NCBI GenBank assembly: GCA_027604685.1 | Contig: JADHYX010000529.1 | Coordinates: 1 to 12,460, forward strand | Direction: 5' to 3' | Origin: Lobulomyces angularis | Taxonomy: Eukaryota > Chytridiomycota > Chytridiomycetes > Lobulomycetales > Lobulomycetaceae | Length of the DNA: 12,460 nt | Part shown: positions 1 through 7,568 of the stretch, piece by piece | Layout: each line of letters begins with the position of its first letter | How positions within the stretch are numbered: the stretch's first letter is position 1 | Made by a program: the position numbers and the translations under genes | Notes under the pieces: model-generated | Seen by the model: the letters and a program-made list of their open reading frames with translations, nothing else | Told to the model about the DNA's origin: nothing | Database searches by the model: none

Positions 1-278
1 AACAAAGTTCGTGAAGCATATATTGATGTCCTTTTAAATAATCAATTAGATGGTTATCTTTATACATATAAAAATGATTTACAAAAAGCAATAAATAACA
101 CGACGACCGTGTGGCGACATTTTAAAAGAGCAATTAGAGGAGATAAAGGACGTGTATAATTCATTAGACATACTTGTATAACTAATTGATTTAGAAATGC
201 AAAATTCGTGAGCAATTCAAAAGAGACGAAACTAACGTCAGTACAAAAGGATATCAACTCTATATAACAATTAATTAA
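1..278 (+). CDS. 3' end of an unidentified gene (partial, two exons)
   Basis: Frame 1 is open from the window edge and gives a basic segment starting NKVREAYIDVLL and ending RAIRGDKGR. It meets an in-frame TAA at 157-159. A good intron fits here: donor GTATAA at 154, a CTAAT-like branch site near 181, and acceptor TTTAG ending at 194 (41 nt, typical of this window). Splicing at phase 0 continues as KCKIREQFKRDETN to a TAA at 276-278. Without splicing the protein ends at 159. The visible tail is about 78 residues, charged and probably helical. The TTTVWRHFKRAIRG stretch has a weak helix-turn-helix flavour, as in transposase or psq-type DNA-binding segments, but this is too short to assign. I do not recognise the family. 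The 5' part lies outside the window. Confidence 0.45.
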
Positions 279-650
279 TTGACACATCCAAATACAGCCT
301 TTATTGATTAGTTTTCTTCTTTTTTTTTAAAAATTTTACTGTTCATAATGATATGGAAAACTAAGCAGAACTTATTTTTTTATTTAAACTCCACTTGCTT
401 TTTACATAAGAAACAAATAAAATCCCAAAATTTGTTTTGTAACGGTTAAATAAGAAGAATTTTAAATGATATTATAATTACCTCAAATGCTAAATTATGC
501 AGATTCAAAATGACAAAAAAAAATTAAAACAAAAAAAAAAAAAAAAGATTTCATTGAAGTTAATACAACCCATTATTAATAGAATCAAATTTTATAAATT
601 AGATGCATACTTAAGTGAATAAATTTGACCTTAAAATGTTAACTGAAATT
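279..650. other. AT-rich spacer between convergent gene ends
   Basis: No coding frame with protein-like composition is seen on either strand. The stretch holds A/T homopolymers, including a long A run around 530-546, and lies between the 3' ends of the + strand partial gene and the - strand small gene. It presumably contains both 3' UTRs and poly(A) sites. AATAAA-like strings occur but cannot be assigned to a particular transcript. Confidence 0.5.
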
Positions 651-668
651 TTAAATTTTAGTTAACAT
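636..668. repeat. 33-bp near-perfect palindrome at a gene 3' end
   Basis: ATGTTAACT at 636-644 is the exact reverse complement of AGTTAACAT at 660-668. The arms continue inward through one G/T mismatch (645/659) and six more complementary pairs to a central T at 652. Fifteen of sixteen pairs match. The spliced stop codon of the small - strand gene (651-653) lies at its centre. As RNA this could form a hairpin at the transcript 3' end. As DNA it could be a two-fold symmetric protein site. The AT-rich background raises the chance of such palindromes, so function is unproven. Confidence 0.7.
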
Positions 669-1056
669 ATTAACCGTATCCTCTAAATCATTTTCCAACT
701 TTTGAAATTTATCTTGATTATCATGGTACGATTTATATTCATTGATTACGTTACTTTCCTTTAACTTTGGCTATGTTTACAGAATAAATAAAAACTGCCT
801 TCATATTCTTTTTAATTACCTTTAATAGATTTAATACATCTGCTAAACCTTCATCTATATTATTAGAGGTTGTTTTATCTTTAAGAATTGTTGACTTTGA
901 AATTTTTTTTTTTTTATTGAAGTTTGTTTTTTGTTGTTTTGAAGTCTTTTTGTTGTTGTTGTTTTTTAAGCTTTCTACTGCTAAACCATCCATTTTTTTT
1001 ATTGGTTTTTTTTCATGTTTTTTATTTTTTGTTAAATTCGTTACTTTTTTAACCAT
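651..1056 (-). CDS. small lysine-rich protein of unknown function
   Basis: The ATG at 1056-1054 opens an 87-codon exon to 796 with a strongly basic, Lys/Asn/Ser-rich N-terminus (MVKKVTNLTKNKKHEKK...) that is probably disordered. A helical segment follows, EGLADVLNLLKVIKK at about residues 69-83. Read straight through, the frame stops at 751-753 (101 aa). A better reading removes a 25-nt GT-AG intron (795-771) and continues for 39 residues in a charged helical tail (VINEYKSYHDNQDKFQKLEN...) to a TAA at 653-651, giving 126 aa. The tail composition is much more protein-like than the unspliced end, but 25 nt is shorter than any other intron here and the donor GTTTTT is weak. I do not recognise the protein. 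It could be a small nuclear or nucleolar coiled-coil factor, inferred only from composition. It ends 98-115 bp downstream of the SELENBP gene stop on the same strand. Confidence 0.55.
771..795 (-). other. candidate 25-nt intron
   Basis: On the - strand the segment begins GTTTTTATTT and ends ACATAG. Removing it bypasses an in-frame TAG and joins two protein-like reading frames at phase 0. The next shortest introns inferred in the window are 33 nt (6643-6611) and 36 nt (9471-9506), so this would be an extreme. A frameshift or a chance open frame are the alternatives. Confidence 0.4.
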
Positions 1057-1170
1057 ATTAGATGTGGATTTTTATTTTATTATTCCAAAAAAAAACAATT
1101 AAAGTACATTTAACGAATAAAAAAATATTCTTTAATGTATTGTTACTAAGAGAAAAATTGATTTAATTTT

Positions 1171-3206
1171 CTAAATCCATATATCAGAAGTGCAGTCACC
1201 ACCAGGATATCTAACTTCATGGGCAAGTGCTTTAAAGGTACATGGAAGTTATTGATACGTTGATGAAAAAATGTTATAATTACCTGGTGCACCATCTGGA
1301 TTATTACCGAAATCAACGAAAAAATTTTCGTTAAGTTTTAATCCACCGTTTTCTGTGTCAACATCCACTTGTACCAAAGCCGATCCATTTTTTACCATAT
1401 CTGGATAAAACTTATTGTCCCAAGTTGAAAATAACGAGTTAGTTATGTATAATCTTTTACCATCTAAACTTAATTGCTAAGTATATAGCATTTTAATAAA
1501 ACACAAAAAAAAAATATTATATTTTTACAATCATTTGGGGACCGCCTTCCAACTTCTTACCCTTGATTAATGGCACTTCCACCCTCTGCGCTTCATCCTT
1601 TAACTTAATACTTTCACCTTTTTGAATTAGTCCTCCTAAACCAAAACAGTAAGTAAGGTTTAAAAAACTTTGTTTTTGTGAAACTAACCAATGTATAACT
1701 GGCCAACCAATTTAGGTTTATGTGTGTCAGTAATGTCATATTGTCTAATATCTCCTTGAAGCCAATTGCTAAAACAGAAACTTCAATCCAAAAATTTTTA
1801 AAAGAAAAAAATTACCTAAGATAGAGGTATTTGTCATCTAATGAAATAACGAAATCAGTTATTAAGCCAGGAACAATAGGAAGCGTCCAACCTTCCACTT
1901 CCACTGGCTCAACTTGAATTACTTTTTCCGCTTTCCATTTGGTAGTTTCTTCATCAAAAAAAAATCTGAACATTGAAGACCCAATTGCTGTTCCCACAAA
2001 CCCTTGCTTTTGATCAGGATTATGCAGAAAACGCAGCTCTAAGGGAACCAAACCTTCAGTTCCAAGATCAATACTTTCAATTACACGTCGTTCTTTCCAA
2101 TTCCAAACATGAATATGTTGCCCGTATCTACCTTTAGCTAAATCTTTGGGATCAAATCTAGTTACAGTTTTTTTTGTTTCAGAAAAAGAAAAAAAAAATT
2201 TTTTTACCCTTTCATAAAGTCATTTGGTGAAGACAGTTCAGAAGACACCATTACATTTTGCCTGGGTTGATACCAAAAATCATAACTGAGGAAATTTATA
2301 AAAACAACAAATAAATACAAATAAATCTTTTGAACATGATATACCCAAATTTGGTTGTTTCACCAGTGGCTTCCCAGCGATCTTTAACTTCAAAATTCTC
2401 ATCCAAAAGTAGATAACCATTATTCTCAGCACCGCCTTTTGGATTTCCTAACATTGAAATCATAATAGTTCCATCTGCAAGACTGAAGAAAAATAAATAA
2501 AAAAAATTTAAATTAATAAAGTTTATAACCATAAAATTTAAAAAACAAATTTTTTTATTAAGGTAATAAAGAACTAAGAATACCAATGTGGAGTATGAGG
2601 AAACGCAAGCCCAGTTTTTTTGGCTATTTCTACAGCAGAAATGGTTTTATGTAATTTAGGTTCTTTTGGATTTGATGCAGTATCAACCACAAAAATGTTG
2701 CCCGTTCCAAAAGCGGGTAAAATCAAAAAGCGTCTACTTTTAGTAGCATCTCCTCGGCAGGAAGAACAAGCATTCCAACCTTTTTTTATTTACAAGAATT
2801 TAATTTTCAAAAAAAAAAAATTATACCAGAATGATGTAATTCTTGGCCTGCTTCTCCAATTGGCAAACGATGAATAATTGTCCCATATTCAGGGCTATCG
2901 GGATCAGCGTCTATAGTTGCAAGGAAATCTGCATACGGTGATCCTTGTATTTTTAAAAAAAAAAAAAAAACAATAAAGAATAATTTGATTAGTTTTAGTT
3001 GAGTTAAAAAATAAAATACCTTTGCTTCTAATTCCAGGTACATAGAGTAACTTTTCCCTTGGACCATACTAATTAAACAAGAAAACATAAAGTACTCGTT
3101 AGAGTAGAAAAAAAAAGGAATTTACCTTAAACGCATCAAGTGGTGAGTCATACCCAGGACCAAGAGTTTCACAGCATTCACTAGGAACTGTTGGATTTGG
3201 AGTCAT
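1171..3206 (-). CDS. SELENBP1: selenium-binding protein / methanethiol oxidase
   Basis: Eleven exons join in frame to 479 residues, close to the roughly 472 of the human protein: 3206-3126, 3068-3020, 2943-2827, 2779-2584, 2482-2345, 2285-2208, 2157-1816, 1768-1689, 1635-1529, 1476-1284, 1229-1171. Every intron is GT-AG and phases are consistent. Similarity to the SBP56 (selenium-binding protein) family runs end to end: [12 protein letters not shown] near residue 29, the [11 protein letters not shown] motif with the conserved Cys pair at about 87 and 90, [18 protein letters not shown] mid-protein, [31 protein letters not shown], and the C-terminal [13 protein letters not shown]...DIWI. Known family members are soluble beta-propeller proteins that oxidise methanethiol to formaldehyde, H2S and H2O2, and some bind selenium or copper. 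The ATG lies just before a [10 protein letters not shown]-terminus matching relatives. Upstream is a short T-rich promoter region; no specific regulatory site is recognised. The call is firm; the substrate in this organism is inferred. Confidence 0.96.
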
Positions 3207-3613
3207 TTTTTTACTTTTTTATTGATTGTTAACAATTCAATTTTATAATTCTTCTTTTTTATTTTAGATCGACCACGAAAAATTTTCGAACAAAAAAATT
3301 ACACCATTTTTATTTATATTAGATTGATTATTTATTATTTATTTTTAATTGATTCTAAATGTTTCCTCATATATTCTTGCAATGCTATTTTTTTTTTTGT
3401 TCAGAGCTACTTTTTATAATGTCTTATGTATAAACTTCTGCTTTAACTGAACAAAGTTTAAAAAATTAAAAAATCCTAGGAAGCTAACAGTTCTTCAGCA
3501 GTTTGATAGTGAAATAAAAGTCCCTGTTAAAAAAATGTCTATTTATTTGCATATGATTTGAATGTATTTGAATGAGAAAAAGAATAAATGGGTGATATAT
3601 TTAAAGTATCTAT
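3207..3613. other. spacer with SELENBP promoter and possible orphan exons
   Basis: This interval separates the start of the SELENBP gene (3206) from the stop of the six-repeat gene (3614), both on the - strand. The part next to 3206 is A/T-rich and should contain the SELENBP promoter and 5' UTR. An AATAAA on the - strand near 3541-3550 could end the six-repeat transcript. The middle holds two protein-like - strand segments listed separately. Confidence 0.45.
3335..3523 (-). CDS. possible orphan 3' exons (unassigned)
   Basis: After a strong acceptor (T-run then AACAG ending at 3524) a - strand frame reads GLLFHYQTAEEL (3523-3489). A GTTAGC donor follows at 3488. Splicing to either of two overlapping acceptors (AAAAG ending at 3410, or GTAG ending at 3407) restores the frame as SEQKKKIALQEYMRK... 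and then HLESIKNK to a TAA at 3337-3335. The composition is helical and charged, like a real C-terminus. No upstream ATG exon is visible. These may be an alternative 3' end of the six-repeat gene: a GTAGAT donor inside its last exon is in the right phase, but the implied intron of about 170 nt is long for this region. They may instead be a remnant of a lost gene, or chance. Confidence 0.3.
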
Positions 3614-6600
3614 TTAGTCCTCTTCAGATAAAATTTCTTCACAATCCATGAATATTCTTTTACTTATATTGTTTTTTTCATCTACTAATTCAACATCAAT
3701 CAACTCCATCTCCTTCGACTCTTCCTCTTCCATTCCATTAACAGTTTCTTCACCATCTCCAATTATGTCTTGATCCATTAAATCTTCTTCATTGCTGCTC
3801 GTTGTTTGATAAAGAGAATTCAGCTCCCTAGGTTCCAGCTCTAATGGTAATCCCAATTTTTTTCTAACACTTGGGTTTGCTTGCAATGTCCACTTTAATC
3901 CCAACTTTACCCTTTGATGACTTCCTAAGCACCTAATATTGTGCATTAAGGTTTTAAGAGTGATTTTTTTTTCGGCTACTCTAATTAATTCGTGATCTAT
4001 GTACTGATGAAGTGTTTCAAGGGTAATCGGAAAAGCTTCTCCCTCCCGCGACCAATTTTTTGCACTTGCCAACTTTGAATACGAATTAGCAATAACTTCC
4101 ACCTGATTACCCCTGAAATATTACAATATTTTAATTTAAATTTCAAATAAGGAGTAAGTTACCTCTTTCTTTTTTCGGAACAATTCATACCCAACTTTCC
4201 TTTAACTGTAATATGATCCTGCAGATTCCAATTCACATCAATATTACCACGATGGTAACTTCCTAAACAACGGACATTGTGTATCACGGTATTGAGGGAT
4301 ATGCTATTTTTGGAAACTCTAATTAGTTCATGATCAATGTATAAATGTAGCAGTTCTAACGAAATTGGAAAAATTGGAGCACCTTGAACGACCCAGCCCA
4401 TTCTATATGCCAGCTTCGAAAATCCTTTTTCAAGCAAATCAAATACAACATAAAAAAACTATTAACATACCTTGGGCAATCGCAACCACTTGATTTCCAC
4501 GTTTTCTTGGTGCAGTTTTAGATGAAGAAAAAACAGGGGAGTGAGTAGCGGGGGAATCGGTAGCAGGAGAGTGAGTAGTGGGAGATTGAGACGCTGAATA
4601 TTGAGTGGAGGGAGACTGAGTCGGTGAAGGTCGAACAGATGATTGGGGAGTAAAAAGTACTGTTTCTGAAAGGTTTCGTTGACTATTAACTACATGGCTG
4701 CTAGGTGAGGAGGAATTAGAAGGAGTTTCTTGTTTGATTGCCCTTCTTTTGTTTAAAAAACTTTGATAATCAAAACTTTGAAGACCTAACTTCACTCTTA
4801 TATCAGGATGATACCTCACAGCATCCCAATCTAAACCTAAATTGTCATGCTTTTTCTGTAGCCCACTAATTGAATGGTGTAAACTGCCTATTTTTATTTG
4901 CATGTTTTTTACTCTAATTAATTCATGATCAATATATTTGTGAAGATTTTCTAATGAAATTGGATAAATGTTATGCGCTGAACTCCAACCATTTTTTATC
5001 GCTAACTGTTTGTAGGATTTTCCACGGGTAGTTCCTAACACAGGGGTTGTTACAGGAGTACTAACTGAGTCAGTCGCGCAAGATGCTGCTTCTTCCGCTG
5101 AGACGTTTACAACATGAGGAAGCGGTGGTGGCAAACGGTTTGAAATTGTTGCAGAAGCCTCTTTCACATTATTGCTATTCGTAGTTTCCGATTTGCGATC
5201 GGTACTTGCAACGTGTGCTGGTGGATTCTGGAAAACTGGGTGTGCAATGCTGTCTTTATGGGAATCTTTTAATTGCAAAAAAAAAATTTAATATTAGTCA
5301 ATAAAATTTTGTACCATTTTGTATGGTATGATCAGGATTAACATTTAAATTCAAGTTTATTGAATTCGCTAGTAATTTTGATGTGATGGAGGGATGATAA
5401 ATTGCCTTCCAATCTAAACCTATGTACACTTTATTAGTATGCAGTTTATACAAAAAAAAGTACCGAGGTTTTTATGAATTCCACTTAACAGTTCCAAATA
5501 ATTCTGTAATGATTCAATTGTCAATTCACCGAGGTTAATTTTTTGAATTTCATAATTTAAGTATAAATGTAGTGTTTCAAAGGTAATTGGAAAAGGATTC
5601 TCACTGGTGCACCATCTATTTCTTAAAGCAGTTTGGATATAATATGTTAGCATTTGCTGAATTTTAACTTGAGAAACATCTGAAGGTTTTTTTGGTAGTG
5701 GAATCGGCTTGTGTTCACAATTTCTTTGTTGTGTGTTAAAAATTAAAAGTTTGGCTTGAACGGATTCGTGTTGAATATTTAGATCGGAATTCAGAGAAAT
5801 ATGTTTCTTCTTAATTTGTTCCAAAAAAATTGTCAATGTTTGAAAGTCGATTGCTCCTGACTTCAGTTTTTCTATTTCAAAATCAATAAATCTTAAAACT
5901 TTGTCAAAACTGATTGGAAATTGCGGTTCTTTCTGCTCTGATGGCGTTAAATGTTTTAACGAAAATTCCTTGTATTCTGCAATAGTTCTTTCCATAGCCC
6001 TTATTAAAAAAAAATATATAATTATACACGTTTATTAAAGTTGTTACCAAGTACTAGCATCCCCTTTCAGCTTACTTATTACCCTATCATCTAGACGGAC
6101 TGCTGCCCAATTGACTTTTAATTTGTATAAATGATACTTTTCCAATGCATTGATATAGTTTAATAAAGTTTGCTTTGTAAATTTTCCTCTAAAAAAATTA
6201 AAATATATGTAATTAATGGAAATTTCAGAAAAATAAATTTTTTATTATTTTTCATTTTTTTTTTTTTTGGAATTTATTCTCGCTTAATTAAAAAATTTTT
6301 AATTAATATGAGATATTAAATGTTCTTAGTTGAAAAAGTTCTCTCTACATAATTTACTGTGAAATTTTAATAACAAAAACATACTTTATGATTCTTTCAA
6401 TCTCTGAGTCAATATATTTAATTAAATTTTCTAGTGTGATAGGAAAAATTTGATCATGATGATTACGCCAGTTATTACTTGTAGCTTGAGTTGTGTACTT
6501 TTTCACAGCAGAGTAATGAAACTCTCCCAATGGCATGGCAAGTTCACCATCAGGGCTATTATTGTTTGTAGGAGAGGCAGAAAGCTGAACAGCAGTGTTT

Positions 6601-6746
6601 TCTAAAACAGCTAAGAAAATCCACATATTTCAAGTAATTTTACCTTGCAAACTCTTCACTGCGTCGGCAGAATTAATGATAGATAATTTCGATAAACTGT
6701 TGACAGAGCCTTTGTTTAAGTGAATTGTATTTTCTTTCGATTCCAT
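3614..6746 (-). CDS. protein with six tandem recombinase core-binding-like domains
   Basis: Eight exons join in consistent phase to 888 residues: 6746-6644, 6610-6385, 6188-6048, 5999-5464, 5419-5315, 5265-4471, 4424-4163, 4112-3614. Six copies of an approximately 85-residue helical module lie at about 65-156, 159-248, 271-354, 452-535, 636-717 and 734-814. Their shared pattern is Y-x-x-LA-x4-W, then FPI[ST]-x-E-x-L-x-x-YIDxE[LI]xR, then a helix with L and H, then LGLxW and a final V-x-x-KLG. This layout resembles the SAM-like N-terminal core-binding domain of fungal and Crypton tyrosine recombinases. No catalytic Arg/His/Tyr domain follows. Residues 375-450 and 540-630 are Ser/Pro/Thr-rich linkers. 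RKRGNQV, an NLS-like basic motif, precedes copies 5 and 6. The tail after 815 is acidic. I infer a nuclear, multivalent DNA-binding protein (transcription or chromatin factor); the family assignment rests on pattern only. The ATG is the first in frame after a strong acceptor-like TTTTCCTTCAG, so an upstream 5' exon is possible. Confidence 0.8.
3839..4081 (-). other. core-binding-like repeat 6
   Basis: The last copy reads YSKLASAKNW, FPITLETLHQYIDHELIRV, HNIRCLGSHQ, LGLKW and VRKKLGL. It is followed directly by the acidic C-terminal tail (many Glu/Asp over residues 815-888) and the stop. No catalytic recombinase domain comes after it. Confidence 0.75.
4184..4424 (-). other. core-binding-like repeat 5
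   Basis: An exon begins with this unit: FSKLAYRMGW, FPISLELLHLYIDHELIRV, HNVRCLGSYH, then IDVNW and VKGKLG. It is closest to copy 6, sharing YIDHELIRV, HN[VI]RCLGS and a preceding RKRGNQV block, which indicates a relatively late duplication of this pair. Confidence 0.75.
4535..4627 (-). repeat. in-frame Ser-Pro minisatellite in the linker
   Basis: Residues about 584-614 of the six-repeat protein carry six Ser-Pro dipeptides in degenerate short repeats, such as SPTQ, SPTTH, SPATD and SPATH. The DNA shows matching degenerate 12-15-bp units of the GAGTGAGTAG type on the + strand. The GC content here is higher than in the surroundings. Ser-Pro sites are minimal targets of proline-directed kinases (CDK, MAPK), so the linker may be phosphorylated; that is inference. 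Confidence 0.7.
4772..5023 (-). other. core-binding-like repeat 4
   Basis: This copy is encoded without an internal intron. It carries YKQLAIKNGW, YPISLENLHKYIDHELIRV, KKHDNLGLDW and IRVKLGL. It shares the identical nonapeptide YIDHELIRV with copies 5 and 6 and is flanked on both sides by long Ser/Pro/Thr-rich linkers. Confidence 0.75.
5364..5659 (-). other. core-binding-like repeat 3
   Basis: The unit reads from LTYYIQTALRNRW through FPITFETLHLYLNYEI to GIHKNLGLDW and IYHPSITSKLL. Both Trp positions and the HxxLGLxW motif are intact. A 44-nt intron (5463-5420) falls at the LG|L junction. Confidence 0.72.
5726..5995 (-). other. core-binding-like repeat 2 (degenerate)
   Basis: FPISFDKVLRFIDFEIEKL and a following helix LEQIKKKH keep the core of the unit. 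The conserved Trp before FPI is absent (LTPSEQKEPQ lies there), and the LGLxW position reads LNSDLN. This is the most degenerate of the six copies. Confidence 0.6.
6048..6521 (-). other. core-binding-like repeat 1 (interrupted by the longest intron)
   Basis: The unit contains NNW, FPITLENLIKYIDSEIER, then after the 196-nt intron (6384-6189) a helix NALEKYH and the VNW position, ending near KLKGD. It has both conserved Trp residues and the FPIT motif but lacks the exact YIDHELIRV of units 4-6, so it is more diverged. The intron divides the domain just after the FPIT/YID helix. Confidence 0.7.
6284..6306. repeat. perfect AT palindrome in the long intron
   Basis: TTAATTAAAAA and TTTTTAATTAA flank a single central A, giving an 11-bp perfect inverted repeat inside the 196-nt intron of the six-repeat gene. 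In such AT-rich DNA this can arise by chance; a folded intron hairpin could shorten the effective donor-branch distance. Confidence 0.6.
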
Positions 6747-6835
6747 GAAATTTAAAACTGAAGGAAAATTAATAATATCAGGCTATTTGTTGCTTTTCCT
6801 GTTTTTTCCAGAACAGTAGAAAATTGAAAATTTTA

Positions 6836-7016
6836 TTAATCAAAGAAAAATGCCACTGAAGTGTTAAGAACAATGGAGTTGCTAGGAATGGCACTGAAGG
6901 CTGCGTTCAATCTTCTCTTCCTGACCAATATGTATTTATCTTTCACTGGTATGAGTCCTTTAGTTGACAAGCTGGGTTCACTTCGAAATCCTTTTAAGTT
7001 TTCTAATGCCTCGAAG
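6836..7016 (-). CDS. probable terminal exon of a small unidentified gene
   Basis: After an acceptor-like TTTAAG ending at 7017 a - strand frame is open for 59 codons. It has a protein-like composition with blocks such as FEALENLKGFRSEPSL, PVKDKYILVRKRRLNAAF and SIVLNTSVAFFFD, ending in TAA at 6838-6836. AATAAA overlaps the region just past the stop (TTAATAAAAT on the - strand), a plausible poly(A) signal. The local GC content is higher than in the flanking spacer. No ATG exists in this frame before an upstream stop, so an upstream exon is required and I could not find a convincing one; a short ATG frame starting MMTFDLHFGI around 7287 is one weak candidate. The opposite-strand ORF here is a hydrophobic shadow. 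The product is not recognised. Confidence 0.4.
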
Positions 7017-7182
7017 CTTAAATTATTTTATGTCTGCTGTATTGTATAAATTGCTATATACATTTAAAAATATTTGCTTATAGTGTCTACTGTAGAAGTG
7101 TTCAAATTTAAGTTAGTCAACTAGTCCACATAAAGTTTTCTTATTGCACCGAGAAACTTAAAATTTATTGTATGTCTACTGT
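6990..7182. repeat. three imperfect direct repeats ending TGTCTRCTGT
   Basis: On the + strand, 6990-7040 and 7129-7182 align over about 52 bp with small gaps (shared blocks AAGTTTTCT, AAACTTAAA/AAGCTTAAA, TTAT, ATGTCTRCTGT). A third, shorter copy ends at 7093. The first copy overlaps the 5' edge of the probable - strand exon ending at 7016. They look like diverged duplications of a sequence containing a splice-acceptor region. Confidence 0.6.
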
Positions 7183-7197
7183 TTTCTTTCCAGTAGA
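7175..7197. repeat. short inverted repeat (7-bp stem)
   Basis: TCTACTG at 7175-7181 pairs with CAGTAGA at 7191-7197 around a 9-nt pyrimidine-rich loop. It includes the end of one of the direct repeats. It may be a symmetric protein-binding site or chance. Confidence 0.45.
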
Positions 7198-7568
7198 TGA
7201 ATATATGTACTACGTTTCTTCCTAGTGTTTAATGTTAATAAATTGTTCTTAAACAAAATTCCAAAATGCAAATCAAAAGTCATCATGCTATTTATTGCAA
7301 GGCATAGATATTACTTAATTTAATCAAGAAATAAAATATAGATATTTTATAATTATTACTAATTTAGTATTTTTACACTATTTAATTCAGAAAAAAGGTT
7401 AATTTATACTTCAAAAAATAGAATCTAAGTAACTATTTTTCTTTATTAAGCACTAAATAGTTATTCATACAGAAGGTTTTTTTGATTTAGTTTGAAACTA
7501 ATAATTTATAGAAATAATATTTCAAAACCCTCTTCTTGAAGATAAAAAAAAACTTTAACACCAAACCA
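7183..7568. other. AT-rich region upstream of SMC2
   Basis: No convincing coding sequence is seen on either strand. The interval must hold the SMC2 promoter and 5' UTR and, if the small - strand gene is real, perhaps its 5' exon(s). No canonical TATA box or factor site can be singled out against the AT-rich background. Confidence 0.45.

Noticed and set aside
60..287. 75-residue - strand ORF
   Set aside because: It runs antisense to the left-edge gene, is Cys/Leu/Phe-rich in the way of a shadow frame, and has no splice or motif support.
917..1102. 61-residue + strand ORF rich in Phe
   Set aside because: It is the complement of the Lys/Asn-rich exon of the small - strand gene; poly-Lys codons read backwards as Phe/Leu.
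2620..2877. + strand ORF of 85 residues
   Set aside because: It lies antisense to SELENBP exons that align fully with the known family.
3390..3440. Stop-codon readthrough (AEVYT then TAA then DIIK in one frame)
   Set aside because: The frame does continue on both sides of the TAA, but splicing to an acceptor further downstream explains it without readthrough, and other genes here use TAA and TAG as ordinary stops.
3614..6746. Crypton or other tyrosine-recombinase transposon
   Set aside because: The domains resemble only the N-terminal half; no catalytic domain with the Arg-His-Arg-Tyr set follows any unit, and no terminal repeats or target duplications are visible.
6757..6905. Intron joining the small upstream - strand exon to the six-repeat gene
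   Set aside because: The acceptor before the ATG is strong, but the only phase-compatible donors begin GTG, unlike the GTA/GTT donors elsewhere, and the upstream exon has its own stop and poly(A)-like signal.
6861..7049. 62-residue + strand hydrophobic ORF
   Set aside because: The - strand reading of the same DNA is more protein-like (charged, ends at a stop with a poly(A) signal); the + ORF looks like its shadow.
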